A DNA stretch of 46,884 nt from Ectocarpus siliculosus (GCA_000310025.1 FN649749.1:3800222-3847105); one strand, 5' to 3'. Shown: positions 29,960 through 39,633, counted from the stretch's first letter. Notes: generated from the letters alone by a model not told the origin. Numbers and translations: made by a program.

Positions 29960-31146
29960 CCCACGTTGAACGCGAGCGTTGTTTTCCCCACCGTTGCAAG
30001 GTGTTCAAGGGACATGTGATCCGTGAAAATCTTGAAGTGGGTGCCCCATAGGTAACCGCGAAGGCGCTTGATGCACCAAATGATACTGCCAGCTTCAAGA
30101 TCCAGAGGAGTCCAATGACGCTCAGACTCCAAAGTAGCTCGGCTAACGAAAACGATAGGCCGAATAGAGCCATCAGGTTGTTCTTGTTCCAAAGTTCCAC
30201 CAAACCCATCTTTACTCGCGTCACAGTAGAGGCGAAAAGGGCGCGAACCGTCGGATACAGCATCCCAATCTGGATACACCAGAACTGGAGGGTTCGCCAG
30301 TTCTTCGAGAAGTTGGCGAACGACGGACTCCATTGAACCCGTGAACTCAAACTTCACATTCGTCTTAAGAAGAGTCGTAAGAGGGCGAATACGCTTAGCC
30401 ATCTGTGGAAGAAACTTCCGGTAATAGCCCAAACCACCCAGCAAAGCTCGAAGCTGCTTGGTGTCTTTGGGCATCGGCATCTTGGTGAGAGCAACAACTT
30501 TTTCACCATTGGGCCGAACTCCGTCCGGAGATATAGTGTGCCCAAGAAACTCGGCTTCCGTGGCGCCAATAGTGGCTTTCGGAGGAGTCAGTTTCAAATT
30601 GTGCTCGCGCAATCTTTCGAAAAGAGAGCGAATGGTCGCTACATGAGCGGCCGGGGTCTCATCAAAGACAATGAGGTCGTCCAGATACGACGCAACACCT
30701 CGAAGATTTTTGATGACTTCGTTGACGACCTTACAGAACCATCCGGGAGCAGCGGCACTGCCCTGAGGCATTTTCAACCACTCAAACAGCCCAGAAGACG
30801 TAAGAAAGGCCGTGAGAGGGATGGTATCACGATGAACCGTGATCTGATGGAACGAAGACTTCATGTCAAAGAGAGAATAAATATTTCCCTTCAACAATTT
30901 GTCCAGAGTATCATCAACTCTAGGAATCGGAAGCTGACTAAGAGCACATAGTTTATTCAACTTACGATAGTTTACGGTGATGCGAACACCACCGGATTTC
31001 TTGGGTATAACAACCAAAGGACTCGAGTACGGTGACGTCGAGTGTTGTATAAGACCCGCAGCAAGATATTGGTCGAGAATAGCGTCCACTTGCTTGCTTC
31101 GAAACCGGAGGACTAACTCGGTACGGACGAGATGTAACGGGCTCAC
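29869..31146 (-). CDS. Reverse transcriptase and RNase H
   Basis: It copies element RNA to DNA and degrades the template. Visible in order: LIQHSTSPYSSPLVVIPKK, VNYRKLNKL, SLFDMKSSFHQI (first catalytic Asp), LKMPQGSAAAP, SYLDDLIVF (the YxDD box), LGHTISPDGVRPN, LGGLGYYRKFLP, then RNase H with LYCDASKDGFGG, RHWTPLDLEA and IFTDHMSLEHL. The box YLDD replaces the commoner YVDD or YIDD. The frame breaks after HLATVG near 29990, at a GGGG run; the true continuation lies in the integrase frame. The start codon is not genuine, as the protein continues from the protease. Confidence 0.95.
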   Translation of the reverse strand: MSPLHLVRTELVLRFRSKQVDAILDQYLAAGLIQHSTSPYSSPLVVIPKKSGGVRITVNYRKLNKLCALSQLPIPRVDDTLDKLLKGNIYSLFDMKSSFHQITVHRDTIPLTAFLTSSGLFEWLKMPQGSAAAPGWFCKVVNEVIKNLRGVASYLDDLIVFDETPAAHVATIRSLFERLREHNLKLTPPKATIGATEAEFLGHTISPDGVRPNGEKVVALTKMPMPKDTKQLRALLGGLGYYRKFLPQMAKRIRPLTTLLKTNVKFEFTGSMESVVRQLLEELANPPVLVYPDWDAVSDGSRPFRLYCDASKDGFGGTLEQEQPDGSIRPIVFVSRATLESERHWTPLDLEAGSIIWCIKRLRGYLWGTHFKIFTDHMSLEHLATVGKTTLAFNVGWSSSRHTPTLLSIARVRLTAMLTSFLDYR

Positions 31147-32789
31147 TGCCGGGGGGAACGGTCAACTTGAACGGGAACAATGAACAAGAACCGATCCGTA
31201 GGCGAACTGGAAAACACGTCGTGATATTCACATAGCACCTTACCCAATTCGGTAATAACGTCCGGTGTCCAACCAGGACCATGTAAACTAAACGTGAGTT
31301 CTCGCAAGTGACGGGGGAGCTTATCCCACACACGAGAGAAACTGGCACGTTGATCTGGTGCTAAACGCGCCAAAAGAGCCGGGGGAGGCGAAAGAGGAGT
31401 CGAATCAGAAGGATCCGAACCAGGCGCCGGATGCGGCGGTTTGGCGGTCCGTTCATGCACATCATACACAAACGAATGAGCCGTCGGTGACGCTGTCGAA
31501 CCGGAGCCATCGTAGTTAAAAACGGGGCCAGGGTCCGTATGGTCAGATTGCGAGGTGTCCGAAGCGGGAGTGGGTGGAACGGCGGTGGCCGGAAGACCAG
31601 CTCCGTCGTTATCACACGGAAACGCACCAAGAGGAACCTTGAGAAGGGGCGCTGAAGCGGTACCCAAAACGTCACCCGGTTCCAAACTCGAAACTCCCGC
31701 TAATGGCACACGTTGGCGGCCATGAGTAACAGAATGTTCTTCTGAAGAAAACATGGACGTTTGAGCTAAAATATCTACCAGAGAATTGCCTACAAGGGCA
31801 GGAGACCCATCTCTGCGAACTAAATCAACTGGAACTAGTTGGTGTTCAGGCAGTAATTGAATTGGATGTCGGCCAGCATATCTAAGCTGGAAACTACCCT
31901 CACGAGCAGTGACATCATGCACAAAAGCTTCAGCACCACCCTGCTTATGGTGGGCTAAAGTCAGTTCCCCGAAAACGCGATCATTGGGGCGTCTTGTGGG
32001 CAAGGCACGGTAGGAACGGTCGCTAAACCGCATCCAACTATCTCTGCCGAGCAACACATCATGTTGCATAACACCGTCAGGCACAACATACGCCCGAACG
32101 GCGAGAGAAGCGGCCGGGAATTTTCGCCGAAGAAACTGCACGCTCAAACGGACCATGGTCGACGTTTGAAGGGGGGCGGACTCACCAAACCCTCGCCAAC
32201 AACGAGGTTGGGTGCGTGTTGCAAACAACGACGAAGCTGCACCCGAGGCTTTCATGGACTCCCAAGTTCGAGAACTAACGAAAGTCTGGGGTGAACCGGT
32301 GTCCAGCAATGCCACGCATCCAAAATGCGTAGAACCCGAGCCACAATGGGTGAGGATTCGTGCAGTGAAAGAGTCATCGTCAACGGTGATTACACCGCCG
32401 ACTAAACTAGGACCTTGCTCAGGAAGCAAAGGCGACTGAGGACCAGAATGGTCAGTGTCCCGAGACACAGCCCAAACGCTGTTGTCATGATTGGACGGGA
32501 CACTAAATTTAGTGGCGTATTGCGAAAATGACGCAAAACGCTCCGAAGACGACCGCACAGATGCCGTCGACAGCCGTTGATGCGTGGAAGGATTAACTTC
32601 GAACACGGTACGGCGATCTGGCCTGGGCGTTTCACCCGAAGCCGCTAAGCGAGAACTACGTTCTGGCTTTGGGGCGTTTGATCGTAAAAGTTGGCGAACG
32701 TTCTGTAAGCTACACCCAACAAATTTAGACCACGCCAACGAGACGGACGACAAGCGTCCGGATGATCTGCACGAAGACCGATTCCCCAA
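31143..32789 (-). CDS. Retrotransposon aspartic protease region
   Basis: This is an open frame of 548 codons without a proper start. The catalytic motif is LLDTGSPQTFVS (about residues 160-172) and the second family motif is DVLLGRDSW (about 243-251), as in Ty3/gypsy proteases, which cut the polyprotein. A Pro/Ser-rich connector follows, then EYHDVFSSSPTD, the usual lead-in to reverse transcriptase. The frame breaks near 31185: the expected continuation (FPFKLTVPPGSEPV then RPYRVSPPVSKQ) lies in another frame at 31185-31095, and RT continues in a third. The N-terminal 50 codons overlap the end of the NADAR frame. Confidence 0.8.
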   Translation of the reverse strand: MGNRSSCRSSGRLSSVSLAWSKFVGCSLQNVRQLLRSNAPKPERSSRLAASGETPRPDRRTVFEVNPSTHQRLSTASVRSSSERFASFSQYATKFSVPSNHDNSVWAVSRDTDHSGPQSPLLPEQGPSLVGGVITVDDDSFTARILTHCGSGSTHFGCVALLDTGSPQTFVSSRTWESMKASGAASSLFATRTQPRCWRGFGESAPLQTSTMVRLSVQFLRRKFPAASLAVRAYVVPDGVMQHDVLLGRDSWMRFSDRSYRALPTRRPNDRVFGELTLAHHKQGGAEAFVHDVTAREGSFQLRYAGRHPIQLLPEHQLVPVDLVRRDGSPALVGNSLVDILAQTSMFSSEEHSVTHGRQRVPLAGVSSLEPGDVLGTASAPLLKVPLGAFPCDNDGAGLPATAVPPTPASDTSQSDHTDPGPVFNYDGSGSTASPTAHSFVYDVHERTAKPPHPAPGSDPSDSTPLSPPPALLARLAPDQRASFSRVWDKLPRHLRELTFSLHGPGWTPDVITELGKVLCEYHDVFSSSPTDRFLFIVPVQVDRSPRQ

Positions 32790-33415
32790 ATGCAGTCATA
32801 AGGACTGGCTTCTGCTAAAAGTTTGTCTCCGGATCCAAGGAGGTGTAGTCTCATCTCTGGATTTAAGGAAAATTTAGCGTAAGAGCCGGTCAGCACGATA
32901 TTTTCGCGCTCCTTCTCCCAGAGAGTTTGGTCGAAACCCTGGACCGCGCGACCATACTTTTTGTGTAGGTCGGGGTCGGAAACTCTCATGATGTTCTGTA
33001 AACATTCGCGGTCGCCGAAAAGACGAGCTTTCTCTGCAGCAAAAAATTGCACTGCACACACATACGAAGTACCATCAACGACAAAAGTAGATGGGGTCCA
33101 TTGACAGAAGGGAGAAGGGGATTTCCAAAATAGGACCACGTCTGAAATGGAGTACTCCTGAGTAGCATCGAAACCAGCGTCTTCCGAGGACGGGCGATGA
33201 CGAGAAGTACGAGCAGGATGTGTGTCAACTGCTAAATGACCTGAAGTGGGAGACGCCTGGGCAGCATTATGGTCAACATCTTCTGCAGATGGGCCGGTGC
33301 CAGGGGTACGGGCAAAGGAACTTACATCCATTGCTAAATTGCCTAAATCAGGGGGTGGGTCCATCGGAGAATTCGAACCCACTGCCGAATTCGCCGAGAT
33401 AAACGGGGGCGCCAC
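32645..33415 (-). CDS. NADAR (YbiA/RibX-like) domain ORF inside the retrotransposon
   Basis: An N-terminal linker has two degenerate copies of about 33 residues (GNLAMDV...PSAEDVD and GHLAVDT...PSSEDAG). From about residue 90 to 235 comes a full NADAR domain: SPFCQW, FFAAEKARLFGD, KKYGRAVQGFD, the Trp of TLWEKERE, KFSLNPEMRLHLLGSGDKLL, EASPYDCIWGIGL and WRGLNLLG. Known NADAR enzymes act on ADP-ribose-linked substrates, including removal of ADP-ribose from guanine. Length and motif order match the free-standing family (about 150 residues). One oddity: the usual Glu in the 'A-E-Q/H-Y/F' motif is Val here (CAVQFF, codon GTG). There is no ATG start; the frame begins at GTG and is probably made as part of a polyprotein. 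It overlaps the protease ORF by 145 bp in another frame. Confidence 0.85.
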   Translation of the reverse strand: MAPPFISANSAVGSNSPMDPPPDLGNLAMDVSSFARTPGTGPSAEDVDHNAAQASPTSGHLAVDTHPARTSRHRPSSEDAGFDATQEYSISDVVLFWKSPSPFCQWTPSTFVVDGTSYVCAVQFFAAEKARLFGDRECLQNIMRVSDPDLHKKYGRAVQGFDQTLWEKERENIVLTGSYAKFSLNPEMRLHLLGSGDKLLAEASPYDCIWGIGLRADHPDACRPSRWRGLNLLGVAYRTFANFYDQTPQSQNVVLA

Positions 33416-33447
33416 GCTTCGTATAGGGCTGTCCGTTTCTAGATCTT

Positions 33448-34191
33448 CTACGCACCCGCATCCGATCCGGACCAGGGGGCATATAGATCGCTTTCGCTAG
33501 GAGCGGCCACCAGTGCTTTGTCTGTCAACACAACTTTGGACGGTGCAAGGTGCTCCTGACCGGTCCTCCATGACAAGGATCGCGAGCATACCGTATTTAC
33601 GGCGGGCGTCTCTGAAGCGTCCTCTGGAGACGGTGCTGTCAACACTCTCAACGTCGATCGCGGGATGTTCCTGGTTTGCACCTCTGCACGATCGTTCTCG
33701 TTGGCAATTGGTGGGGTCTGCTTAGCCCCACCGGGCGAGATTCGTCGGTCGGAACCTGACGAAACCGCTACCGGTGCTGCGGTGGCTGGCGGACCAACGG
33801 CGGCAGCGAGCGCAGACGAATCACACGTATCAGAAGACGCATCAGAATTGACCACTTCTGACGAATCCTCCTCAATCATATGAAGCGCGTTGCTCTTGCC
33901 GGTCTTACCTGCAGACGCCGGGGGGAGCTGCCGAACTACACTCGGTTGCCCCGCGCGTCTGGTCGCTCTGTTCCCGCACCTCAAGACGGCACTCGCCTCG
34001 GGGGAGTCATTTCCGGAAAAAGTGCCCATCGAAAGAGGCGAAGTAGCAGAGGTCGCAAGCGAAATGTCGGAGGGTGAAAGGGGAACGGCATCGTCTTGTG
34101 CATTCCCAACCCTCTTGTCCGAGTATGGAGAAGAAACAGCGGGTGCAAGGGCACCAGCGTTTCGCAGGGCAGGAGCACCTCGCTCCACCAT
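33448..34191 (-). CDS. Ser/Ala-rich linker ORF between gag and NADAR
   Basis: A frame of 247 codons, rich in Ser, Ala, Pro and Asp, with acidic patches (EEDSSEVVNSDASSDTCDSS). No domain is recognised and it looks disordered. It is in the same frame as gag, and the 31 codons between (34284-34192) are open, so only one TGA separates them. The NADAR ORF follows in another frame; upstream of its GTG the NADAR frame stays open into this ORF (VEDLETDSPIRS). It is probably the linker of a gag-X-NADAR-pol precursor. Confidence 0.5.
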   Translation of the reverse strand: MVERGAPALRNAGALAPAVSSPYSDKRVGNAQDDAVPLSPSDISLATSATSPLSMGTFSGNDSPEASAVLRCGNRATRRAGQPSVVRQLPPASAGKTGKSNALHMIEEDSSEVVNSDASSDTCDSSALAAAVGPPATAAPVAVSSGSDRRISPGGAKQTPPIANENDRAEVQTRNIPRSTLRVLTAPSPEDASETPAVNTVCSRSLSWRTGQEHLAPSKVVLTDKALVAAPSESDLYAPWSGSDAGA

Positions 34192-34284
34192 CCCTGATAC
34201 ACGTACATCTTGTGAAGAACGTGCAATATGTCCCGATGGTGCCGAAGGCGGGTCGAGGGAGGTACACGAACCGCCACCGACGAG

Positions 34285-36234
34285 TCAGTTGGACCCACGA
34301 GCATTGTGGCCATTCTGAACGCCAGATTGAAAATTTCCCGGCTGTCTAGCATTGTAGTTAGACGAAACAGAAGCGCCAGGAGGAGAGCGTGTGTGGACCG
34401 ACGATTGCGGTCGGTACGTAGACAGAGCACCAGTGTGATGGGTGTTGTCTGTGGACGGTTGTCGCGAGTTATGAGCAAAATTTCCATTTTTGCGACCATC
34501 ATTCTGGGAGTTACCGTTGTTTCGGTAGTCGCCTGCGTGATTTCTACGCGAAGACGAAGAGTGACGCTTGTTACGCCCGCCACCAGCACCTGAACCAGTG
34601 TGTGGCTTGCGACGGTAACACCTCATACGGCCTTGCCAACGTCGGAAAGCGTCAGAGTTGTCGTGCAGCTCACCTAGTTCTGGGTTCAACAGACCGCTAG
34701 AATTTGTGAAAGGAGCTGGGCAGTGTTTCATGGAATGGTCATCACCAGAGCAGTTCAAACAACGGGTACGGTTCTCTCGAGACGCTTGCGAGCGAGCGTC
34801 CTGAGTCAAGAGAGAAGTCCACAAAAAAGGATCACCGGTGTTACGGAAAGAGGAACTGACTTGGTACACATTCGACCAATCGCCCTGTGTGGCGGGCCAT
34901 GCGTTATAATCACGGGAAAACGGATCATCACCGCCGCCCTGAGACTGAACTGCCAAAACAACAGAATTTTGTGCGGAACCTTGTGCCCACCGGCCCGAAG
35001 GCGCAGGTGCACGGTTCTGGGAACGCCGGGGCTGCGAAGAACCAGGCGTGGAAGACAAAGAAAAATACTCTGAACCTCCTATAGCGGGGGTTTTGTTGGT
35101 GGCCAAAGGCGCGAACGCCTGCCACATTGCATCAATCGAGTCGAACGGTGTCACGGCCGTAGCCAGGTCACCAGGGTACAGCATCGGAGCCAAAGACGGA
35201 AACTGTTTACTTACAGAATTCCTGACTATCTCAAGCACCATAGACACGCTAGGAGCCAAAACACGCTCAGATCCTGTCACAGAAGAAACCAAAAGGCGGA
35301 ACGCCCTAAGGTAATCCGCAAACAAGGTTCCATTCGAAACACCAAATTGCTGAAGTCGCAAAAACGACTCCTGTCGATCTCCGACATCGAATTGCTCCGA
35401 CAGCAGCCGCAGAAGGAGCGTGAAGGCCTCTGGACCCGTGGCTCCTTCATCCACCTCCGCTTCACTTCCTGAAAATAATCAGAAATGGAGAGGACAAGGT
35501 CGGATGTAGTAGGTATGTCAGGTGAGATTGCACTCAAAATTCTCTTTTGAAGAGGGCGCTCCCAACCTCGGACAAAATCGGAGTCCATCAAACCGACGCT
35601 ACGATCATCACACAGCATCAAAATATCCGTGAGCGCAGATCGAACGGTGCGAATGAGCTGCTGGTATGCATCAGCTGGCAGCAAAGACGCAGGGAAAGGC
35701 ATAGCGGATACACGTTCAACATTTTTAAGGTTGAGGGTTATGTACTCACGTTGGACACGAGCAACATGTGCGGCATCAACTGCCGAAGCAGCAGCAGCAA
35801 CCGTTGCATGGCGAGCGTGAGCAGTGGTGGAAGAAAGCGGTAAAACACTATCATCGGTGGGCACACTCGCTATGGCAAGAGGCTCTGTTTTTACAGACGG
35901 TGGGGCAGCTTCAACAGCAACACCACTGGGTTCGGTCTTAATAGACGGTTTTGTGTCTGCAACATCAACACCGCGGAAGTCTGTCAACTTGACAGACTTG
36001 TAACTACGCAACACAGGCAGTGTTCGAAAACACAAGATGACCATCACGCAGAAGAGCGTTAAGACGATCATCAGAAGCAACATCCACTAGAGACGGTACT
36101 ACTTGCCTGGAAGACCGGCCCGAAGAAGCCTTCCGAGGAAGACTACGCTCCGAGGCGGAGTCCGAAGATGCTCCAGCGGCGTCAAAAGACGGGCGAGAGG
36201 TGCGGCTCTTCTTCTTGACCACCGTCTTGTCCAC
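34285..36234 (-). CDS. Gag polyprotein with CCHC zinc knuckle (frame broken)
   Basis: Three overlapping frames read as one protein. 36234-36005 is Ser/Arg-rich (ASERSLPRKASSGRSSRQ). 36005-35455 has a KPSIKTEP / PPSVKTEP pair of possible SUMO-type sites, then helical sequence (AYQQLIRTVRSALTDILML). 35455-34285 begins FTLLLRLLSEQFDVGDRQES, a typical gag capsid C-terminal helix, and ends in a nucleocapsid with one CCHC knuckle (CLNCSGDDHSMKHC, C-x2-C-x4-H-x4-C) and a long basic Asn/Ser/Gly/Arg-rich tail. It packages element RNA in cytoplasmic particles (family knowledge). The break near 35455 lies at TTTTCAGGAAGTG, where either a frameshift or a cryptic acceptor could join the frames. The frame ends with a single TGA (34287-34285), and the next ORF follows in the same frame. 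Confidence 0.75.
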
Positions 36235-36611
36235 GCGCTCCGAAGAGCTGGACGCCGAAGAAGACGTTGGAGCACGGCCTCGATGGGAAGAAGCAGATCC
36301 GCGGTGGTGGCTGCTATCGTTGTCGCCAGAGCTGCCACACGGCTAATCTCCTATCCTCCATGATATGACGAACAGCGAACCGTTCGAAAATAGCTGCTTC
36401 ACAGCAGCATCCATCGCATGAAAGTACAAGCATATGGGCAGGATGGGTAGTGTTAACAAGAGCTATCACGCCCAGAGTTATTACAAGCTTCGCTTGCTCC
36501 CAATCACTCCTGAGTGTTGTTACTCGTAGAGTTCAAGGGCAGCAGCAGTAGCTGCACGTTCATGAGCGGAACAAAGCATGGGGGGCGGAGTAGGCACATG
36601 GTTAGCAGAAG

Positions 36612-37610
36612 CTACAGCTCGTGCATGGCGAGCCTGGTGACGATTTTCACGAGCAAGCGCCTGCTCTGTGTTCTCTTAGAGGTATAACTCTGAGAAGCGG
36701 ACACTTTGGGCAGCTGTACAGCATCAGTATGCACCGACCGAGCGCCCGCGCTGCTTCCCCGAACAGGAATCAGCGATTGTGCTACATGGTTGATAGCAGG
36801 CGTATCGCAACGCACACCTCGAGAGGTGTTGATGGTCCTTGGTGCGACTGAGCGCACACCAGAACGAGCACTAGAGCTGCTAGGCAACTGCGAGTGCGGA
36901 GGGGTGGTGTACAGCGTCAGAGAAATGACAGTCCCGTCAGCAAAAGATGGGACAAGAGACACATAAGCGAGTGTCGGTCCTATTGTGACTGAACGCACAT
37001 CCGAAGTTCCTAGTGCGACTGAACGCGCATCGGAGGGTTGAAGAAGAGCTCCTATTGCGACTGAACGCACATCAGAGGGGTGGGTGGCTACTACAAGCGG
37101 AACCAGTGGCCACCACCACATCATCGCCAGAAACAGCAGTCTCAAAGGAGACGGAGATGTTCCGGTGGGGGTATGAACGGCATCAACAGCAGAACCAGTG
37201 GATACAAAGGGAGCAGCCGGTTTACGCGCACGCACACTACTCCGGGCTATAGCCCCACGAGCACGCTCATCCTCTTGGAAAGAGCGGACACGCCGGGCCT
37301 CAGCGCGAAGCTCAGACAGACGTGCGGCCTCTTCTTGAAGATCAGCGGCGCGAGCACCAACACCATCATGCGGTGCATACAGAGCGTGGTCGAAAAAGGC
37401 CGAGGCGACTGCAGGATTAAGTATGTGATATAGCTGGCAGCGCCTCTGGCGAACAAGGCGGTGGGGGAGGAACCGACTGCAGAGAACTGGCAGGGCTGGC
37501 GGACTCTGAGTCCTCGCTGCCGTCCCTACGATGAGACATACCAAGAAAGGAAAGCAGGAGCAAGACCGCGCGGTAGAGATGTAGCCAGTGGAGCAAAAAC
37601 GAGCTCTCAC
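36612..37610 (-). CDS. Retrotransposon leader/gag-proximal ORF
   Basis: An open frame of 332 codons directly follows the 5' LTR and leader. The middle (about residues 70-135) is Ala/Arg/Glu-rich and probably helical (ELRAEARRVRSFQEDERAR). A run of degenerate repeats follows (SDVRSVAIG, SDARSVALG, SDVRSVTIG), from a DNA motif near GCGACTGAACGCACATC repeated at about 36976-37080. There is no known domain. It may be the N-terminal part of gag, cut from the rest by mutations, or a separate leader protein. Its first codons are unlikely to be right. Confidence 0.35.
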   Translation of the reverse strand: MRARFCSTGYISTARSCSCFPFLVCLIVGTAARTQSPPALPVLCSRFLPHRLVRQRRCQLYHILNPAVASAFFDHALYAPHDGVGARAADLQEEAARLSELRAEARRVRSFQEDERARGAIARSSVRARKPAAPFVSTGSAVDAVHTPTGTSPSPLRLLFLAMMWWWPLVPLVVATHPSDVRSVAIGALLQPSDARSVALGTSDVRSVTIGPTLAYVSLVPSFADGTVISLTLYTTPPHSQLPSSSSARSGVRSVAPRTINTSRGVRCDTPAINHVAQSLIPVRGSSAGARSVHTDAVQLPKVSASQSYTSKRTQSRRLLVKIVTRLAMHEL

Positions 37611-37679
37611 GCTAACAAAAGAGAAACCAAAGAGCCGAGGGAAAGCTAAAATCCTTTACTGCAGACGACGCCAAATAAA

Positions 37680-37955
37680 TGTTGTGGGATTACACGCGTA
37701 GCGATCCCTGAAGACCCTGATGAAGACTCACTTGTTTATTACTCTCTTGGAACAGCAGTGCTTGCTGTTGCCTTGCTCTCAAAGGTAGACTGAGCGCAGA
37801 GAGGGGGAGGACATGCTCCCTCTAAAAGGGGCCACAAAGGTCCTGTCCCCTGTTTTATCATTCCATCGGGAGTACATCTCCCGCACTTTCCTCTCGGAAT
37901 TAATTACTCCGCAATATAATACCGTTGGCACTGGCTACATTCAAATCCCATAACA
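37680..37955 (-). repeat. 5' LTR
   Basis: It is 276 bp and about 99% identical to 25775-26040 over aligned bases. It differs by three substitutions, insertions of AG, AATT and five bases (ATAAT-like), and one missing T. Confidence 0.95.
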
Positions 37956-38402
37956 AAGGGCTAAACTATTCCTCTACTTCTATATGATAAGCTGCCTTGA
38001 CTTAATGAAGAGTAGACTATTGAATAGTTCCTCAAGAGACGGATTCGGTCTCTGCAGGTGTCTGTCCGCCATACGACTGTATATACAGCAGTACATATAT
38101 AAATCCGATTAGTGATTGATTGCCTTTGAAAACACTCAATCAACCAGGTTTGTTTTTGTAGCACAGCAGTGTAGTCCCCAAAAAGACGGATTTCAGACGA
38201 TACCATTACAACAGTAGGTAAACTATTTCTCTATTAGATAGACTACTCGTCCAAAACGCGAAAGTGTTCCTTTCGAAAGGGCTACACTATCCCCCTATAT
38301 GATAAGCTGCCTTGACTTAGATGAAGAGTAGCTCTTCAATATTTCCTGTAAGAAGAGACGGATTCGGTCTCTGCAGGTCTCTGTCCGCCATTACGACTGT
38401 AC
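37956..38402 (+). repeat. Tandem repeat (about 310-bp unit) hosting the LTR retrotransposon
   Basis: Unit 1 is 25706-25774 plus 37960-38202; unit 2 starts at 38203 and runs to about 38402. Shared landmarks are GTGTTCCTTTC, AAGGGCTA, ATATGATAAGCTGCCTTGAC and GACGGATTCGGTCTCTGCAG. The retrotransposon sits at the AAAGG|GCTA point of unit 1; the same point in unit 2 (about 38274-38284) is uninterrupted and serves as an empty site. Confidence 0.8.
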
Positions 38403-39568
38403 TTTAGTACAGGGATCCACAGTACTACGGTACGGTGCCCACCAGCCCCTGGGGCGGGATAGCAACAGGGATATAAGTACTTGGAAGGAGTTGTTTACTA
38501 ATCCTCTTGTGTGCAACACGACACAGACCACGCCGCCGCCCAACAACAACAACGACAACGACGACGACGACCTACAACGTTTTGTTTTATACGTAGGTAC
38601 AGATTGACCGATCGGGGAGTTTATTTTCACCGATTCGGTTATTTTGGGGGTCGATGCGTAGGAATACGCTCTCAATGACACGCACTTCCGCCCGTGGACG
38701 CACACGTCTGACGGCAGTTACATCTGTCAGCTGTCGCTCGTTGTAGCGACAACTATCCTTTATTTTTTGGGAAGTTGGCCACGCGCGAAGAACCCTACAT
38801 GAAATAATCAAATAAATGCATTTTTTTGCGTCCATCCTGACAGAGGAAACAGGAATCGAGACTCGGGGCAAAATAAGAGTTCAATGAACCGCGGTTTCAA
38901 TGTAACCGTGTCAGTCTCCAGCCATGCGTGACTCGACACAACCTCGCAGTTTTCTCAGGTCCCCATCATATGCACGAGTCGCTCCAATGAGCCAGGTGTC
39001 ACCCCTGCGTCACGGTCTGGTTTACGTTCTCTCCACGAGCGAAAAATCAAGCCTCCTTCTGTCATCGGTCTCTACAATACGCGTAAAAAAGAGCGGCGAG
39101 CGCCACATTTAGCACGTCGGCGGCAAGTTAAACACGTATACACTCCTGAAGAAATGACGCACAACAGACTGGGGCTATCACAACACGCACGCACGCACCA
39201 CGCCTTGTTCGTGCACGGAGCGACAACAATTATGTAGTCTCAATAAAACATATATAGCCTATTCTCAGCGTGCGATGTTTCCTTCCTAAATTCACGTTAA
39301 AGTAACTCAGTCAAGCACAGCGCGGGGCAGTGTAAAGCTCAATCGTGAAGCAAGTACCAAGACACCCTACAAGGAACAAATTGTGCTTTTGCACAAGGAA
39401 TGTCGACAAACAACTGGCAAACCTGTAGCCGGGGTGTGTGAGGCCTCGGACGAACTTCCAGGATTTCTCTCAAAACAATAACAGACCTGTTGCTTGCAAT
39501 AACATAAACGGTCACGTACCCAAACGCCGACGAGGGATATCCACCTGGGATATCCACCTGCGTGTTCA

Positions 39569-39570
<2 letters not shown>
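38403..39570. other. No supported gene
   Basis: There is a short CAACAACAACGACAACGACG run at 38541-38572 and no recognisable coding sequence. Confidence 0.4.

Positions 39571-39571
<1 letters not shown>

Positions 39572-39633
<62 letters not shown>
39572..39633 (+). repeat. (CT)n microsatellite
   Basis: About 31 uninterrupted CT units. Confidence 0.95.

Larger units (their letters stand above)
25775..37955 (-). mobile_element. Ty3/gypsy-type LTR retrotransposon with a NADAR ORF (12.2 kb)
   Basis: This element is complete: two LTRs (25775-26040 and 37680-37955), each TG...CA, flanked by AAGG on both outer sides (25771-25774 and 37956-37959), a likely 4-bp target duplication. It reads on the minus strand. 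The order protease, RT-RNase H, integrase is that of Ty3/gypsy (Metaviridae-like) elements. A candidate primer-binding site, TGGCGTCGTCTGCAG, lies at 37673-37659, six bases inside the 5' LTR; the tRNA is not identified. The LTRs differ by three substitutions and four indels, so the insertion is recent. Even so, the reading frame breaks near 36005, 35455, 33450, 32650-32790, 31185, 31095, 29990 and 27650, and the integrase has lost a catalytic Asp. This copy is not autonomous unless many breaks are sequencing errors or recoding sites. Confidence 0.95.
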
